From the NCBI GenBank assembly GCA_036873755.1, contig JAVTVY010017378.1, forward strand, positions 1 to 64,000: a DNA stretch of 64,000 nucleotides. Direction: 5' to 3'. The position numbers were made by a program, and so were the translations under genes. Origin of the DNA: Hanleya hanleyi. Taxonomy: Eukaryota; Mollusca; Polyplacophora; Lepidopleurida; Hanleyidae. Position 1 is the first letter of the stretch, and every line of letters starts with the position of its first letter. Shown here in pieces: positions 11,036-22,500 of this stretch. The notes beneath the pieces are model-generated. The model searched no databases, had not been told where the DNA came from, and worked only from the letters and a program-made list of their open reading frames with translations.

Positions 11036-11335
11036 TATGGTAATCGTTGCAGGCTCGTCTTTCAGATCCATGGGTAAAACTGACTATATTCAAGCTGTAG
11101 GCTAATTGGATCTTATGTGGTTTACAACATGAACCTTACAGGGACACTTACTCAAATCATTTCAGTGTTATATTAGGGATTTGTTCAGTGCTATCAGCAA
11201 AATTGCGAGCCCGAATGTCTGCCCCAGGTTAAATATATACAGCAGCGCATGCCGTTTCACCCCTTGACATGCTTGAGCCAGCAAAATTCCCATGGTGATA
11301 TAAAAATGAGAATGGCCTAAATGTGCTGAAAATAT

Positions 11336-11900
11336 TTAAAGATGTAATGAGTGTCAAATCTAGGCTGAAATCGATGCCTCTCAAACTCCGCAAAAGTGAC
11401 ATGTTACAACAGGTACAAAATGAAACTCATTTGACCACAAAAACTAAACTTGTTTTCACCATCCACTATTCATTAAATAGAAGAAATTATTCTTTAAAAA
11501 TAACAGTATGGCATGTCAACAAGCATATACATGCATGGTGCATTCTACATGTTCTACCAACATATGCTATGCGACATTACTAAACATTAGGCACGAGCCG
11601 GGACGTTGTCCCATGGCTGCAGCTCTTCAGCATTCAGATTCATGAGCGTTGCTACGTCACTCGTACGTCACACAGTGAGAGCATTTCTCTCTCCGCGTAC
11701 AACACACACTCAATGGCGAAACAGTAAACCCGTCGATGCGGGCAGAGTTTCAAATTTCTTCGACAAGATATATTCATTGCATTCGTTGTATACTATCATC
11801 AAATATAAATCATATGATGCTTCAGTAATCTTCCCTGCTAAAAAATGCATGGGGCGGAGTTTAAAAAATCCATGGATTTTGAGGCTGATTACATCTTTAA
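11336..11900 (-). mobile_element. TTAA-flanked MITE, copy B
   Basis: Reverse-orientation copy of 6994-7580, bounded by TTAA at 11336-11339 and 11897-11900. Shared features include GCTGAAATCGATG, GTTACAACAGGTACAAAATGA, CAACATATGCTATGCGACATTA and the GATTACATCTTTAA end. It is diverged by substitutions and short indels, so it is not recent. It lies between repeat blocks R1 and R2. Confidence 0.75.
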
Positions 11901-11972
11901 CATCACTAAGTTACCGGATTCATACATGTATGTATATTGAGGTTATTAGAAAGACAACTTTTTGAGACCAAT

Positions 11973-12310
11973 ATGGAATGTAATTGAAGGATAAAATGAT
12001 TAAAAAAAATGATTCATATCCAGAATGTCAAAAGTGGTTGTCCATTTAAACTTCGAGCCTTGATGTACAATCCCGAGTCCGCCATTACATCAAAAGTTTG
12101 CTGGTGAATATTAAGGTAATGGTTAAGGGTGCTATAGTGATAAATAGTCGTCTGATTGCGGCCATAGTTGTCTTACTGTAGAGGGTATTCTTAATGTAGG
12201 TGGTTGTCCATAGGATTCACCACTTGAAAAAGTAAATTTCGAGCCCTGATGTAAAGTCCCCCCAAGTCCTGCAATACATCAACTGTTGTGCTGGTGAATA
12301 TCGACGCATA
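11973..12310. repeat. Repeat block R2 plus partial third copy
   Basis: 11973-12175 matches R1 (10535-10750), sharing GGAATGTAATTGAAGGATAA, CAGAATGTCAAAAGTGGTT and GTGAATATTAAGGTAA. A third partial copy starts near 12197 (GTGGTTGTCCATAGGATTCA) and fades near 12310. Confidence 0.65.
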
Positions 12311-13513
12311 TTGGCTTCAAGTTTGCTATTTACAAATTTGTTAAGTGTATATACCCGGTACTTATATGTAGTGAATCGCTTTGTAGCAAAACCAATTGCT
12401 AAACATATTGAACTACAGCCATTCTGCATTTGTGAATTTGTCATGATTACCAGCTAGGCCACCTGAATATTGTAACAGAACTTCAACCAGTGACAAAATG
12501 GTGATGACACTATACATGTATGTATTAACTGTGTTAAAATAGGGGCCTACATGTAATTTTAAACATGTCAAAAATGTGATTACATTCTCAGGTCTAAAAC
12601 ATGTTACTTAATTATGGCATTTGTGTTACTTAATTTTGTTTGCATGGCTAAGTGAAAAACTGGATCACATGTGCATACTGAGATGCAGGCGTTTTCTGTC
12701 CAAGAGTAAAGACAGTTCAAATTCCATTGCTTTTCTGGAAGTCTGGAGTTCCACTATCTTTGTGGACACAGAATTCAAAGTCCCAAGTTCCGCTAACTTT
12801 CTACACAAAATAAAATGCGGGTCCAAGAATGGAAAACCAGATATCTGCAAAATGCCATGCAGACAATTGCATGAATTCCAGAGAGAAAGATTCTGGAAAT
12901 TGCATGACCTTTCCGCAGAATTCCGCAAATTTAACAATGATCTCCATGAAATGTCTGCGGAAATCCACATTGTAGTGCAATTCTGACAGCTCTAGGTTTA
13001 GGCGCTCGAGTAGGGGGACAAAATGTGGACTGGGTAACATGAGAAGAGATAGGAGACCTGAAATAGTGCAAATTAAAAAGGGCAAATGACATTTCCAATA
13101 ACTTCAAACTTGAGCTTGCATGGTTCATGGCATGATAGATCAATATTTGTCAATGTAATATTTTGTATTTGCACATATCCAAGTTTAAGGCAACATTTTC
13201 TATTGTATATGCCAACTTGAATGATGTCATTTATAAATCGTATTTACATGTAGCCTAATGTCCTTTATTATAAGTCATGACATCACAATACAATGTTGCT
13301 ACATGCATGAGTGATGATATATGGTACATTAAACGCCCACTGGTGGACAGGGGCAAATACTCTTTTGGTTTGATTGGGCACTCCATCGTATTACAATGGG
13401 CACAGGTCATACAGAGTATGCCGTGCAACCCGTTCCCCCACACCGCCCTCTTTCCGTGACAGTTTGGAAGCTTCTGTATTGGGGCTGAAAAGATTATATT
13501 CCGTTTCAGGGAC
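12311..13513. other. No supported gene
   Basis: Open frames of 100-121 codons exist on both strands around 12620-13090, but they overlap each other, start in low-complexity sequence and show no domain. Short TTCCGCAGAATTCCGCA-like palindromes occur near 12920. Confidence 0.4.
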
Positions 13514-14030
13514 TTAAAGGTTATACCAAATGACTCTATACTACTTTGCATTGAAACATACCCAGTAGTGTTCTGGACAATAAATTAGTATTTTTTCTTG
13601 AATAATGTCGTCGAAGTGGGTTTTAGGACGCGAATAGCACACATGTCGGAGAAAACGTATTGGAGCCATGCCCTCTGGTGCATGACGTCACAACCTGATT
13701 ACGATTGCGCCGTGAACGGCTATGATGTCGGGCGTTGTTACGAAAGATTCACCCAACTGTGGGAGTTCTAACGTGATGTCGCTGACATTAATTGACGTCA
13801 CAACAGGCATTTGAGCGAGATCGTAATCAGGTTGTGACGTCACAGATCAAGCGGTCACAGCTTTCGCCGTTTTGAAAGGGGCGTGAAATTGTCGCACTTT
13901 ACTGCTGCTATTTCCAAACTTGGGCAGTTTGAAAACATACAAAAATGTAAAACAAGTCTATATAATCACCTCTACAACAATTTAGCACAAAAAAGTAGCA
14001 GATTTTGAGACCATTTTGTATAACCTTTAA
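13514..14030. mobile_element. TTAA-flanked MITE with CRE-like palindromes
   Basis: The left end TTAAAGGTTATACCAAATG and the right end CATTTTGTATAACCTTTAA are inverted repeats whose outermost four bases are TTAA. Inside, a perfect 23-bp inverted repeat starting TGACGTCACAACC lies at 13683-13705 and 13820-13842; a third TGACGTCA is at 13794-13801. This family differs in sequence from the 6994/11336 pair but shares the TTAA target. Confidence 0.75.
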
Positions 14031-15429
14031 AAACTGGGCATTTTGTATAGTACTCTGTAAGCGATCTGGTTAATTTTGCCATCATAATTTATTCAAATCT
14101 CAAAATGTTAATTATTAGTACATGGATAGAATCATAAGAAAATGGATATTTCTGTGCCCTCCACATTTTATCTTTTATGAATTCTAGAAGTTTGCAGGGT
14201 TACAAAATTATAAACTTTCTGCTAGCTATTTCGTAAATGCGAAAAATCATTCATAGAATTTTAATTATATGCAAAAATCATGTATAGAACTTTAAAAGCT
14301 CTATTTTGAAATTTTCACAAAATGTAGGCCAATATATTGTCGGTATGAAAAAGAAAAAGGTTTTCGAAAAAGCCCATCTGTTAATGGGGATAGCCATGCA
14401 GCCATGCTAGGCGGCGCTAGTGCTCCAACAGGTGAAGAAGACGTGGCGTCATAAAACGAACAATTATAGCGTCGTTACATTATGACGTTGCCTTTGTGCA
14501 TGACGTCCAGAAAAACGACATGCGCGTGACATTTATTTCTTGGTACAGCCAAGGCGTGCAGTTCGACCTGGCAAACCCCATTAGCACATAGCCCCGGTTC
14601 CCTGTACCAAGAACGGTATATAGCACATAACATATATAGGTGCTTTCAAAGGAAATGCTATTATCGAAAATCCTTTGAAAAATAATATACTTTTCATAGT
14701 TTGAAATTTGAATTTAGATATTCTTGGCCCATGTGGTATTTTATTTATATGCCATAGACCTAATAAATAGGCCCTACCAGTGTTTAAATAATTTATTGCA
14801 AGATATGTCAACATTATGGGATTTAATTAAATCATCGAGAGCTCAAATATTGATGAAAAAATGTTTTATTTTTCCAAAATCATGAAAATGTAGCTGCAGC
14901 CATGCAAGTCTACGGTACGGTAACAGTAGTCCAACCGTAACTTCTGTATTTGCAGATTTAATTTCAAAACTTCATAGTGAACAGTTTGGGATAGAGCCTA
15001 AGATAACTTTGAATATAGACCAATATACGGACGTTGTTCGAGTTTCCATATCTGCATCAGGAGATCGATGTGAAGAAAGTGGCAATAAATCCCACGTAGC
15101 GGTATAGTAATTTATGAATGGTCCCTTATCTGAAGTCCATCTCGTACTGGCAGTTTTCAATACACGCATATGTGTACGAAATAGTTCTTTCCGTAGTTCT
15201 TTTCATCCCCAATATACGATAAGTGCTTTCAACAATCGATTGGGATATGAGTTCTCGCAACGAGCTCAAATTTTATACAGCAAATCTACATTTATTCAGT
15301 CTTGCTGGACGTTTTCGGCGCCGCCATTTGCATCGAGTTGTTGGGATCACGTGACCGGCCTGGCCGGGTATTCCCCTGCAGTGCTCGCTGCCGTGTTGCT
15401 CGAAGAAGCCTGCCTTGAACTGCTTGAGC
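14031..15429. other. No supported gene
   Basis: AT-rich. An imperfect inverted pair CTTGGTACAG / CTGTACCAAG lies around 14540 and 14602. Scattered TGACGTC motifs occur at 14490-14510. No exon is supported. Confidence 0.35.
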
Positions 15430-16290
15430 GTTCATCCGTGTGCGATATCCGTCCGTCCGTCCATCTACTTGTACATGTATATACAGGCCTTGTCTGCAAG
15501 ATATCTTGAGAACTACTGAATGGAATTTCACCAAACTTGGAAGGAAGCTTCATTGGGATAGCCCCCTCATTTGATCAGGTTTTGTTGTATGTGTGCATGC
15601 ATTCATCCGTGTCCAGTGTCCGTCCTTCCGTTCATTTACTGGTACATGTATATACAGGCCTTGTCTGCAAGATATCTGGAGAACTACTTGACAGAAGTTA
15701 CCGAACTTGGATGGAAGCTTTATTGGGATAGCCCTCTCATCTGAGTAGGTATTGGTTTGTGTGTGCATCCGTCCATGTTCGGTGTCCATGTACTTGTACA
15801 TGTATACGTATATACAGGCCCTTTCCGCAAGATATCTGAAGAACTACTAGACAGAATTTCACCAAACTTAGATGGAAGGTGTGCATTTATCCATGTCCAT
15901 CGTCCGTCCGTCCATCCAATTGTTCATGTTTATACAGACTTTTTCTGCAAGATATCTGGAGAACTACTCGACGGAATTTCACCAAACTTGGATGGAAGCT
16001 TCATTGGGATAGCCACTCGTCTGATTAGGTTTTGGTGTGTGTGTGCGAGCATTCGTTCATGTACATCCATCCGTCCATCTACTTGTACATGTATATACAA
16101 GCCTTGTCTGCAAGATATCTGGAGAACTACCCCACGGAATGTCGCCAAACTTGGATGGAAGCTTTGAAATGGCCTTATGATCTAATTAGGTTTTGGTGTG
16201 AGCTAGTGCTTGCGTGGGTCCATGCAAAATGTGCTTATCTGTCTGTCCAATTTGTGTTCACTCCATATCTTGGAAACTAATGAAGGCAGA
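15430..16290. repeat. Tandem satellite, unit 120-176 bp, with TCCG-rich segment
   Basis: Five units, each containing TGCAAGATATCTGGAGAACTAC, TTCACCAAACTTGGATGGAAGC, TTCATTGGGATAGCC and GTCCGTCCGTCCAT...ACATGTATATACA. The GCAAGATATCT landmarks near 15490, 15666, 15828, 15947 and 16109 give spacings of about 176, 162, 119 and 162. A sixth, degraded unit sits near 16265. Every open frame across it is a by-product. Confidence 0.8.
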
Positions 16291-16995
16291 TGCATGAAAC
16301 TTCTATACGGTATGTACAGTATGTGTACTATAGGTGTGGCTCTTGTATGTTTTGCATCTTTCCTATAATGTGATCAGTTTCGAAATAGTTGATGCTTCAC
16401 AATTACATGTATTTCACATTGGTTGGACGCTGTAGATGTCGGCAATCCACTCATTGCTATATAAATCCCGAATCCCCACTGGGTTACTGCAACAATGAAA
16501 ATCGCCTCTTTGTAATTAATATTTTCAGATGCGCATCTTTGTTTAGGATACTTATTGCTACATTCATTTTATAGCACTTTCGCTTAAATTATGTGCCCAC
16601 TCAAGGCAAGGTGGGAGGTTGGGGGAGACGTATGTTTTTGCTTAAAAAAACAACTAGCATAGGCTTCATGCCAGAGCAGCGACTCAAGGGTCAAAGCGGA
16701 ACCTCTAGTTTCATATCAGATTATTATTTGCTAATTTATCATGCAGTTTTTGCGGTACACCCTAAATCACCCAGACCAGATAGGGTTAAGGAGATATTTG
16801 AAGCTTAAATGCAGTATGCTCTCAAACAGGCTACTTGTTCGAGGACCTGCTAGCTACACGGCTTGTTTCCAGATCTGGTTTTAAGCTATGTGATTATGCA
16901 AACAGATTTTTGAAGATATATTTAATAATTGACTTTATTAAGTAGAACTGAAGTGTTGATATGAAAATAAGGCTGATGTTTTTTATTTGATTTAG
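16291..16995. other. No supported gene upstream of finger exon
   Basis: AT-rich. It ends in a polypyrimidine tract and acceptor (TTTTTTATTTGATTTAG) at 16995. Confidence 0.4.
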
Positions 16996-18240
16996 GCCTT
17001 TGTCAAGAAGTATTCTAATGACGAGCAGAAACGTGTCGATGATTTTTGCGCTAACAGACCTTTTCCTGTGGCCATGTACATGGTAAAATTCCAGACAGCA
17101 GAGACGACAAAACTGTCCAACGAATCTTTGAGATTTTGGAACCCAGAAACGAACAATAAAGGAAGAACGACACCTGAAAGAGTTAATACTTGTGAAAAGC
17201 CAGGCAAATTTTCACTCTGTCCACAAGGTTGTTTGAGTGAAGTTAACCTACATGATCCTGAAAAAACACAAACTGGTGAAAAGCCATACAAATGTTCAGT
17301 CTGTCCATATAGCTGTTCACACAAATGGAGCCTAAAAATACATAAACGCACACATTCTAGCGAGAAGCCATATAAATGCTCACTATGTCCATATAGCTGT
17401 TCACAGAAGGGGAACCTGAAGCGTCATAAAAGGAAACATACTGGTGCAAAGCCATATAAATGTTCAGTCTGTCCATATAGCTGTTCAACGAAAGGGAACC
17501 TGAAGGGTCATGAAAGCACACACACTGGTGAGAAGCCATACAAATGCTCCCTCTGTCCATATAGCTGTTCACAGAAAGGGAACCTAAAGATACATGAAAG
17601 CACACATAGTGGTGCAAAGCCATACAAATGTTCAGTCTGCCCATATAGCTGTTCAACAAAAGGGAACCTGGAGGATCATGAAAGGACACATACTGGCGAG
17701 AAGCCATACAAATGCTCCCTCTGTCCATATAGCTGTTCACGGAAAGGGAGCCTAAAAATACATGAAAGCGCACATACTGGCGAGAAGCCATATAAATGCT
17801 CACTATGTCCATATAGCTGTTTACAGAAGGGGAACCTGAATGGTCATGAAAGGATACATACTGGTGCAAAGCCATATAAATGTTCAGTCTGTCCATATCG
17901 CTGTTCAAAGAAAGGGAACCTGAAGGATCATGAAAGGACGCATACTGGTGAGAAGCCATACAAATGCTCCGTCTGTCCATATACCTGTTCACAGAAAGGG
18001 AGCCTAAAGATACATGAAAGCACACATACTGGTGAGAAGCCATATAAATGCTCCCACTGTCCATATACCTGTTCACGGAAAGGGAGCCTAAAGATACATG
18101 AAAGCACACATACTGGTAAGAAGCCATACAAATGCTCCCTCTGTCCATATAGCTGTTCATCGAAAGGACGCCTTGGGCGACATGAACGGACACATACTGA
18201 TGCAAAGCCATATAAGTGTTTTTTGCAGGTTTTGGATTGA
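16996..18240 (+). CDS. Terminal exon of 11-finger C2H2 zinc-finger protein
   Basis: Phase-0 reading from the acceptor at 16995 gives 414 residues to TGA at 18238. The frame stays open from the acceptor with no good first ATG upstream, so this is probably a 3' exon rather than a whole gene. The first part has RPFPVAMYMV, matching RPYPVTLYQV of the 4141-4794 exon. A degenerate finger (LCPQGC, no histidines) comes next, then eleven regular C2H2 fingers of the form YKCSxCPYSCSxKGxLxxH joined by HTGEKP or HTGAKP. A twelfth is cut off after YKC. Cysteine replaces the usual core aromatic in each finger. AATAAA is at 18296. It probably acts as a nuclear DNA-binding protein; its target is unknown. Confidence 0.8.
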   Translation, partial: AFVKKYSNDEQKRVDDFCANRPFPVAMYMVKFQTAETTKLSNESLRFWNPETNNKGRTTPERVNTCEKPGKFSLCPQGCLSEVNLHDPEKTQTGEKPYKCSVCPYSCSHKWSLKIHKRTHSSEKPYKCSLCPYSCSQKGNLKRHKRKHTGAKPYKCSVCPYSCSTKGNLKGHESTHTGEKPYKCSLCPYSCSQKGNLKIHESTHSGAKPYKCSVCPYSCSTKGNLEDHERTHTGEKPYKCSLCPYSCSRKGSLKIHESAHTGEKPYKCSLCPYSCLQKGNLNGHERIHTGAKPYKCSVCPYRCSKKGNLKDHERTHTGEKPYKCSVCPYTCSQKGSLKIHESTHTGEKPYKCSHCPYTCSRKGSLKIHESTHTGKKPYKCSLCPYSCSSKGRLGRHERTHTDAKPYKCFLQVLD

Positions 18241-18528
18241 AAAACACAAAGGAGTTTTTCGCATGTACATGTAAACATTATATAATTATACTGAAAATAA
18301 AAATATTTCTTTTGTTTGTATATCATGTTTCATATTGGATTTGTTAAACGAAGATATCAGAAAATGTACCCAGTAGGAAATTTTTCAGAAATGCCCGGGA
18401 AGAGTTTTGTTCGCAATTAATGGAAAGAACGGCATTTTCCCTATCCAATTTTAGTGACAATTTTCAAAAGTTTAATAAAAAACGTATTTACTTTAACAGC
18501 AAAATGAGAAAATATTTAGTGAAATACT

Positions 18529-18770
18529 GGATAAGAATACTGATCAGCGATGCGGGTTTGATATTATTGGAACATGACGTCTTGCCGGCATTATTGAAAA
18601 CTGTTGACCACTTATCTCAAGCAGGAAACTAGGCTATGTTTATGTATACTATGATTATCTTTGAATTTGGTGCTAATACTGTTATATGGAATAGGTATTT
18701 GGATCATCGACACGGATATTCTTTAATGGACGACGGCTGAATTATGAATGACGGACCTGACGCTTGTAAT
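18529..18770. repeat. Dispersed repeat, copy B
   Basis: Matches 3719-3974 in the same orientation, with small deletions relative to it. It lies 290 bp past the finger exon. Confidence 0.8.
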
Positions 18771-19414
18771 CCTTTTGTGAAAATCTCCTTGAAATGGTTC
18801 TGGACTATGAATTGGGGTCAAATTTTTCCACAAAATGGTTTCACCTGGTGATGATTTTGGACCCAATTTCGGCTCTTTCACAAAAAAAGGACCACCGTCC
18901 TTCTTCGCAAGTTATTATAAAAAAAAGAGAGTCACACATTTGTTTTTTTTTTCATTTTAAAATATGAAAGTCCGTCTTGATATTGGGGCTGGGAACTGGC
19001 TCTAAAAGCATATCTGAGTATCTGAGACTCCACGCCTAGTATGAAAGTGGGACTTTCTGGTCTGTTTTCTGACGTTTTATTTATAACATAATAAAGATTC
19101 ATTTTATTGTCGTCTTGGATCGCAAGGTATGACTGATAATAAAGTCAGAGGCATGTTGCTTGACTAGTACGCCTTGTACCGCCTATTTGTGATCAGGCAA
19201 AAACCAAGCAGCTAAACTTGACGTCTTTACCGTACACGATGACCTGTTTTCTTGAGCCACTTCGTATATATTCACAAATTGGTGCTAGGCCTATACATAA
19301 TGTGAACTGCTCTCAGCAGATCAGCCTTTAGACAGGTAGTCAGTCACTACCTGGCGATGAAGACAGTATAGTCTTTGAAAGCCTGCAAACATATTCATCA
19401 TTGAACGCTTCAGA
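18771..19414. other. No supported gene
   Basis: Contains A- and T-runs near 18920-18960. No exon signals recognised. Confidence 0.4.
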
Positions 19415-19621
19415 ATCTAGTGGCCGTGTGGATACTTCGTAGTTTCTACACGAACATCTGCAATAACTGCGCAACTGAGATACCAAGGCTACGTCTAAGA
19501 ATCCACCGTATTCTCGGGGCTGAATGTGAGGTGGCGAGGAAAGCCTTCCTGTAGTCATTTGTTTGCATTTTTAGTCACCAGACGTCAGTTTTCCCCAACT
19601 CCTCCATATCGCTTCAATTTA
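19415..19621. repeat. Duplicated block, copy 1
   Basis: Shares TAG(T/A)GGCCGTGTGGA, GAGA(T/C)...CTACGTC, GAATC(C/T)ACCGTATTC, CTGAATGTGAG and TTTTAGTCACCAGACGTCA with 19888-20077. Offset is about 470 bp, same orientation. Confidence 0.7.
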
Positions 19622-19887
19622 TTACTTGTATAGGGTAGGATCCTCCTGGTGGACTGTTAGCCCAGAGGCCCGCCCTCTGTATTATGTCATTCTATGGGAA
19701 ATTTAAGCCGTACGACGTCGGGCATTACAGGTCAATTTTTCTGGATATTCTTTCATTTACCAGGTTGAAGCGTTTACTCCATCAGACGTATTCGATACTC
19801 AGCCATTAACATCGGATGAGTTAACTGCTTGAGCTGATCTGTCATCACATCTCCCCAGCTAGGTTAATCTAATTCCACTTAATCCGG

Positions 19888-20077
19888 TGCTAGAGGCCGT
19901 GTGGACACTCCATAGTCTCATGTACAGCTGCGGTAAATGCATACTGAGACTACGTCCGAGAATCTACCGTATTCGCAAGTCTGAATGTGAGATCCAGGGA
20001 AGCTACTGTGGAGCTATATGGTTGTTTTAGTCACCAGACGTCAATCTTTGACACCTCTTGCATATGGCTCCAATTTA
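19888..20077. repeat. Duplicated block, copy 2
   Basis: Partner of 19415-19621. Short related pieces (GCATATGGCTCC, CCGGTGCTAGGGGCCGTG) recur in changed order near 50046-50105. Confidence 0.7.
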
Positions 20078-22066
20078 GACTTTCAGTCTTAATGGAGTTT
20101 TTTTTGTCTGGTTGCTCTGGCATACGGCGCTGTCCAGTTTATGTCCGACGTGTTAAAAATAAAATTGCGGATCGAATATCCTTTGCGGGGAAAGTTGTTC
20201 CATTGTGGCCTCCAACGCCAGTCTCGGCGTCCATGCTTCTTTACAACAGATCCCGCCATATCCTTGGGTTCACTGCGTTTCTCTTGTGATTCTCAAGTAT
20301 GGGGTTGGGTTGAGCCGTCACGGTTGGGTGATGAGAGTAAAATTCGCGGCTGGTCGCCGGTTGGGAGCGGGATGAATTTGATGCCCGCCGAACAGGAGCT
20401 GCTAGGTGTTAACACTGGATGGTCTTGAGTGTCGTAGATTCGCTTCGACTTTGTGATGGCCACTCTCCGGGTTATGTGTGATTTGTCGATCGACCATCTT
20501 CGGGTGTTTGAGCTTTCACGTCTAAAAACATATTGGTATGCGGACGACTCGTTGCGGCTTAAAATCCCTGCTTGAAAAGTTGATGTTCTGTGCATAATTC
20601 CAAACACGTAGATTCTCACTCTGTCGATTGGATTGGAGAATAGCAATTATTGTTGGTTCGAGGCAATATCCCTGGACGCCTTCCCTTGAGGAAGGAGTTC
20701 TTGGTCAAATAGATGATGGAAGATTCCGATGATGGGACCCTTTTAAGTCAAAAGGTACTACATGTATGCCAGCGGTCTGTAAATTTTGACCCATGTATTG
20801 CAGTTGCGTAACCTCTCCATGACCTTTGCACGCTGCCTCTGTGATTCGGTCATGCATAATGAATCCTACAATTGTCTCAACATCGATCATCATTATCAAC
20901 GGTCGACATGTAATCTGTCTCCGGTCCGATTTTCTGAACTGTAGAGATCATGATACTTCAAGTGAGAAATAGTGAAAGCATTGTCGTACCAATATCTTTA
21001 GGTTGATTTTAAATGGCTTATGTTTTGTATGTATTTTTTCAATGTACTTCGGCGATGATTCGTCCTGCCGTATTTCCAAAGTCGTCCAGCTAGCTATTCC
21101 AAGGACCAGCGGGCAAACGATCGGCAAGTTCCAGATGTCGGTGTGTGACCTTCAAACTTCATCGAGATGACGCCATATTGCGCACAGGACAACAAAGGAC
21201 TGAAAGTTTTTTTTTTTTATTGAAATTGAAGGGCCATCTCTCATACGGATTTTGCAACCCATTTCATTATACCAATATCTTGACTACATATCCCTGTGAT
21301 GATTTGTATCACAGGCACGCTTTTATTGTACCTGTTAATGTGGACATCGTTAATAAACACACGGCCCCTAATACCGGCTTGGGCGGTGGTTGATACACAC
21401 AGTTAACAATAGTTATCCGTGCATGCTTCAATATGTTCCTTATGATGATCCCTAGCTCCGGTCTGTAGTCTCTTGGTTACAAACTACTTAGCACAGCCGT
21501 ACTTAATATGTAGTACATCGGCTGAGCACATATTGGGAAAGATATATTCCCTAACATACGGAGCCACAAACGGACCGCTACATAGAACCGCTGCGATTCC
21601 GTCAGAAACCATCATAGCGAATTTGGAAAGCGGGGCAAAAAGAATGGCTAAACAGTTTTGTCTATTAATATACATGTATGGGAACATTTGAAACTCTATC
21701 ACAGACGATTTCTCGCCCAGTCAGATACAATGACCAATCAATGATCCTCGGAAGTCAGCTCCGAATTGAAAATCCTGGATACAGCGAACTCTATTGCAGA
21801 ACATAGGAATTTGTAACGTGCCTCGGCAACGGGTTGGTAACAGGTCAGCATAGGCCTACCCATATTAAACTGGTTGATGACCAAATGGCATCTCCTGAGT
21901 CGTGGGTTATTTAGGCCATATAAGACAAAGGCTTGTTTCAACCAGTTTAGGGAAAACTGCCTTTCTAACCTGGACGTAAGATTTCCTTACATGAAGTTAT
22001 AAATAAATAAATACATTTTATTGGGAAAGCCATTTCGGCCTCAGTTACAGGGAGTAGTCAGTTGAA
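20078..22066. other. No supported gene
   Basis: GC content rises around 20160-20420, where open frames exist on both strands (up to 117 codons), but no motif is recognised. Near 22005 a run of AAATAAATAAATACATTTTATTGG looks like the reversed 3' tail of a LINE or SINE. Confidence 0.35.
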
Positions 22067-22500
22067 CGCGCGGAAATTTTCAATACATGACTTTAAATGG
22101 GAGGTAACTCTCAGCAGCCAGACAACTTATGCACAAGCTGAGCTGAAAAAAACTTAACATGAAAATCAAGTGAATCTGAGGAATCATGGGGCGAATGTTT
22201 CACGAACTTGAACATTGAATGGATGGTTCCACTTCTGAATCTGTCTGTCAACCCGCTAATTTCACCGAATGAACATATCTTGAATTCATAAATTGTGAGA
22301 AAATGACAAAGCATATGAATTCCATGATAATTTGCCTGGTTCTCTCCAATTCTCCATCAATATCAACATGAATCGAGGAGTTGATATCCGATATGTCTGC
22401 ATGTGGATGACTTTATTGTATATCGTAAAATTGAGTCAGCTCGTTAAGAATGATCGGCAACGAACCGAAATAAAATCTCTTTGTCGTAAGAATATGGATT
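22067..22500. repeat. Segmental duplicate S1
   Basis: Aligns in the same orientation with 23208-23715. Shared strings include TTTAAATGGGAGGTAACTCT, GATGGATGGTTC, AAATTGTGAGAAAATGACAAAGC, TCTCCATCAA and CGTAAAATTGAGTCAGCTCG. Short indels and many substitutions suggest an old duplication. Confidence 0.75.

Noticed and set aside
15114..16280. Several 70-136-codon frames on both strands
   Set aside because: They lie within the 120-176-bp satellite and repeat the same peptide each unit; tandem DNA explains them.
17357..18247. 296-codon minus-strand frame over the finger exon
   Set aside because: It is the antisense shadow of the zinc-finger repeats; its repeats mirror the 84-bp unit and it has no start context or domain.
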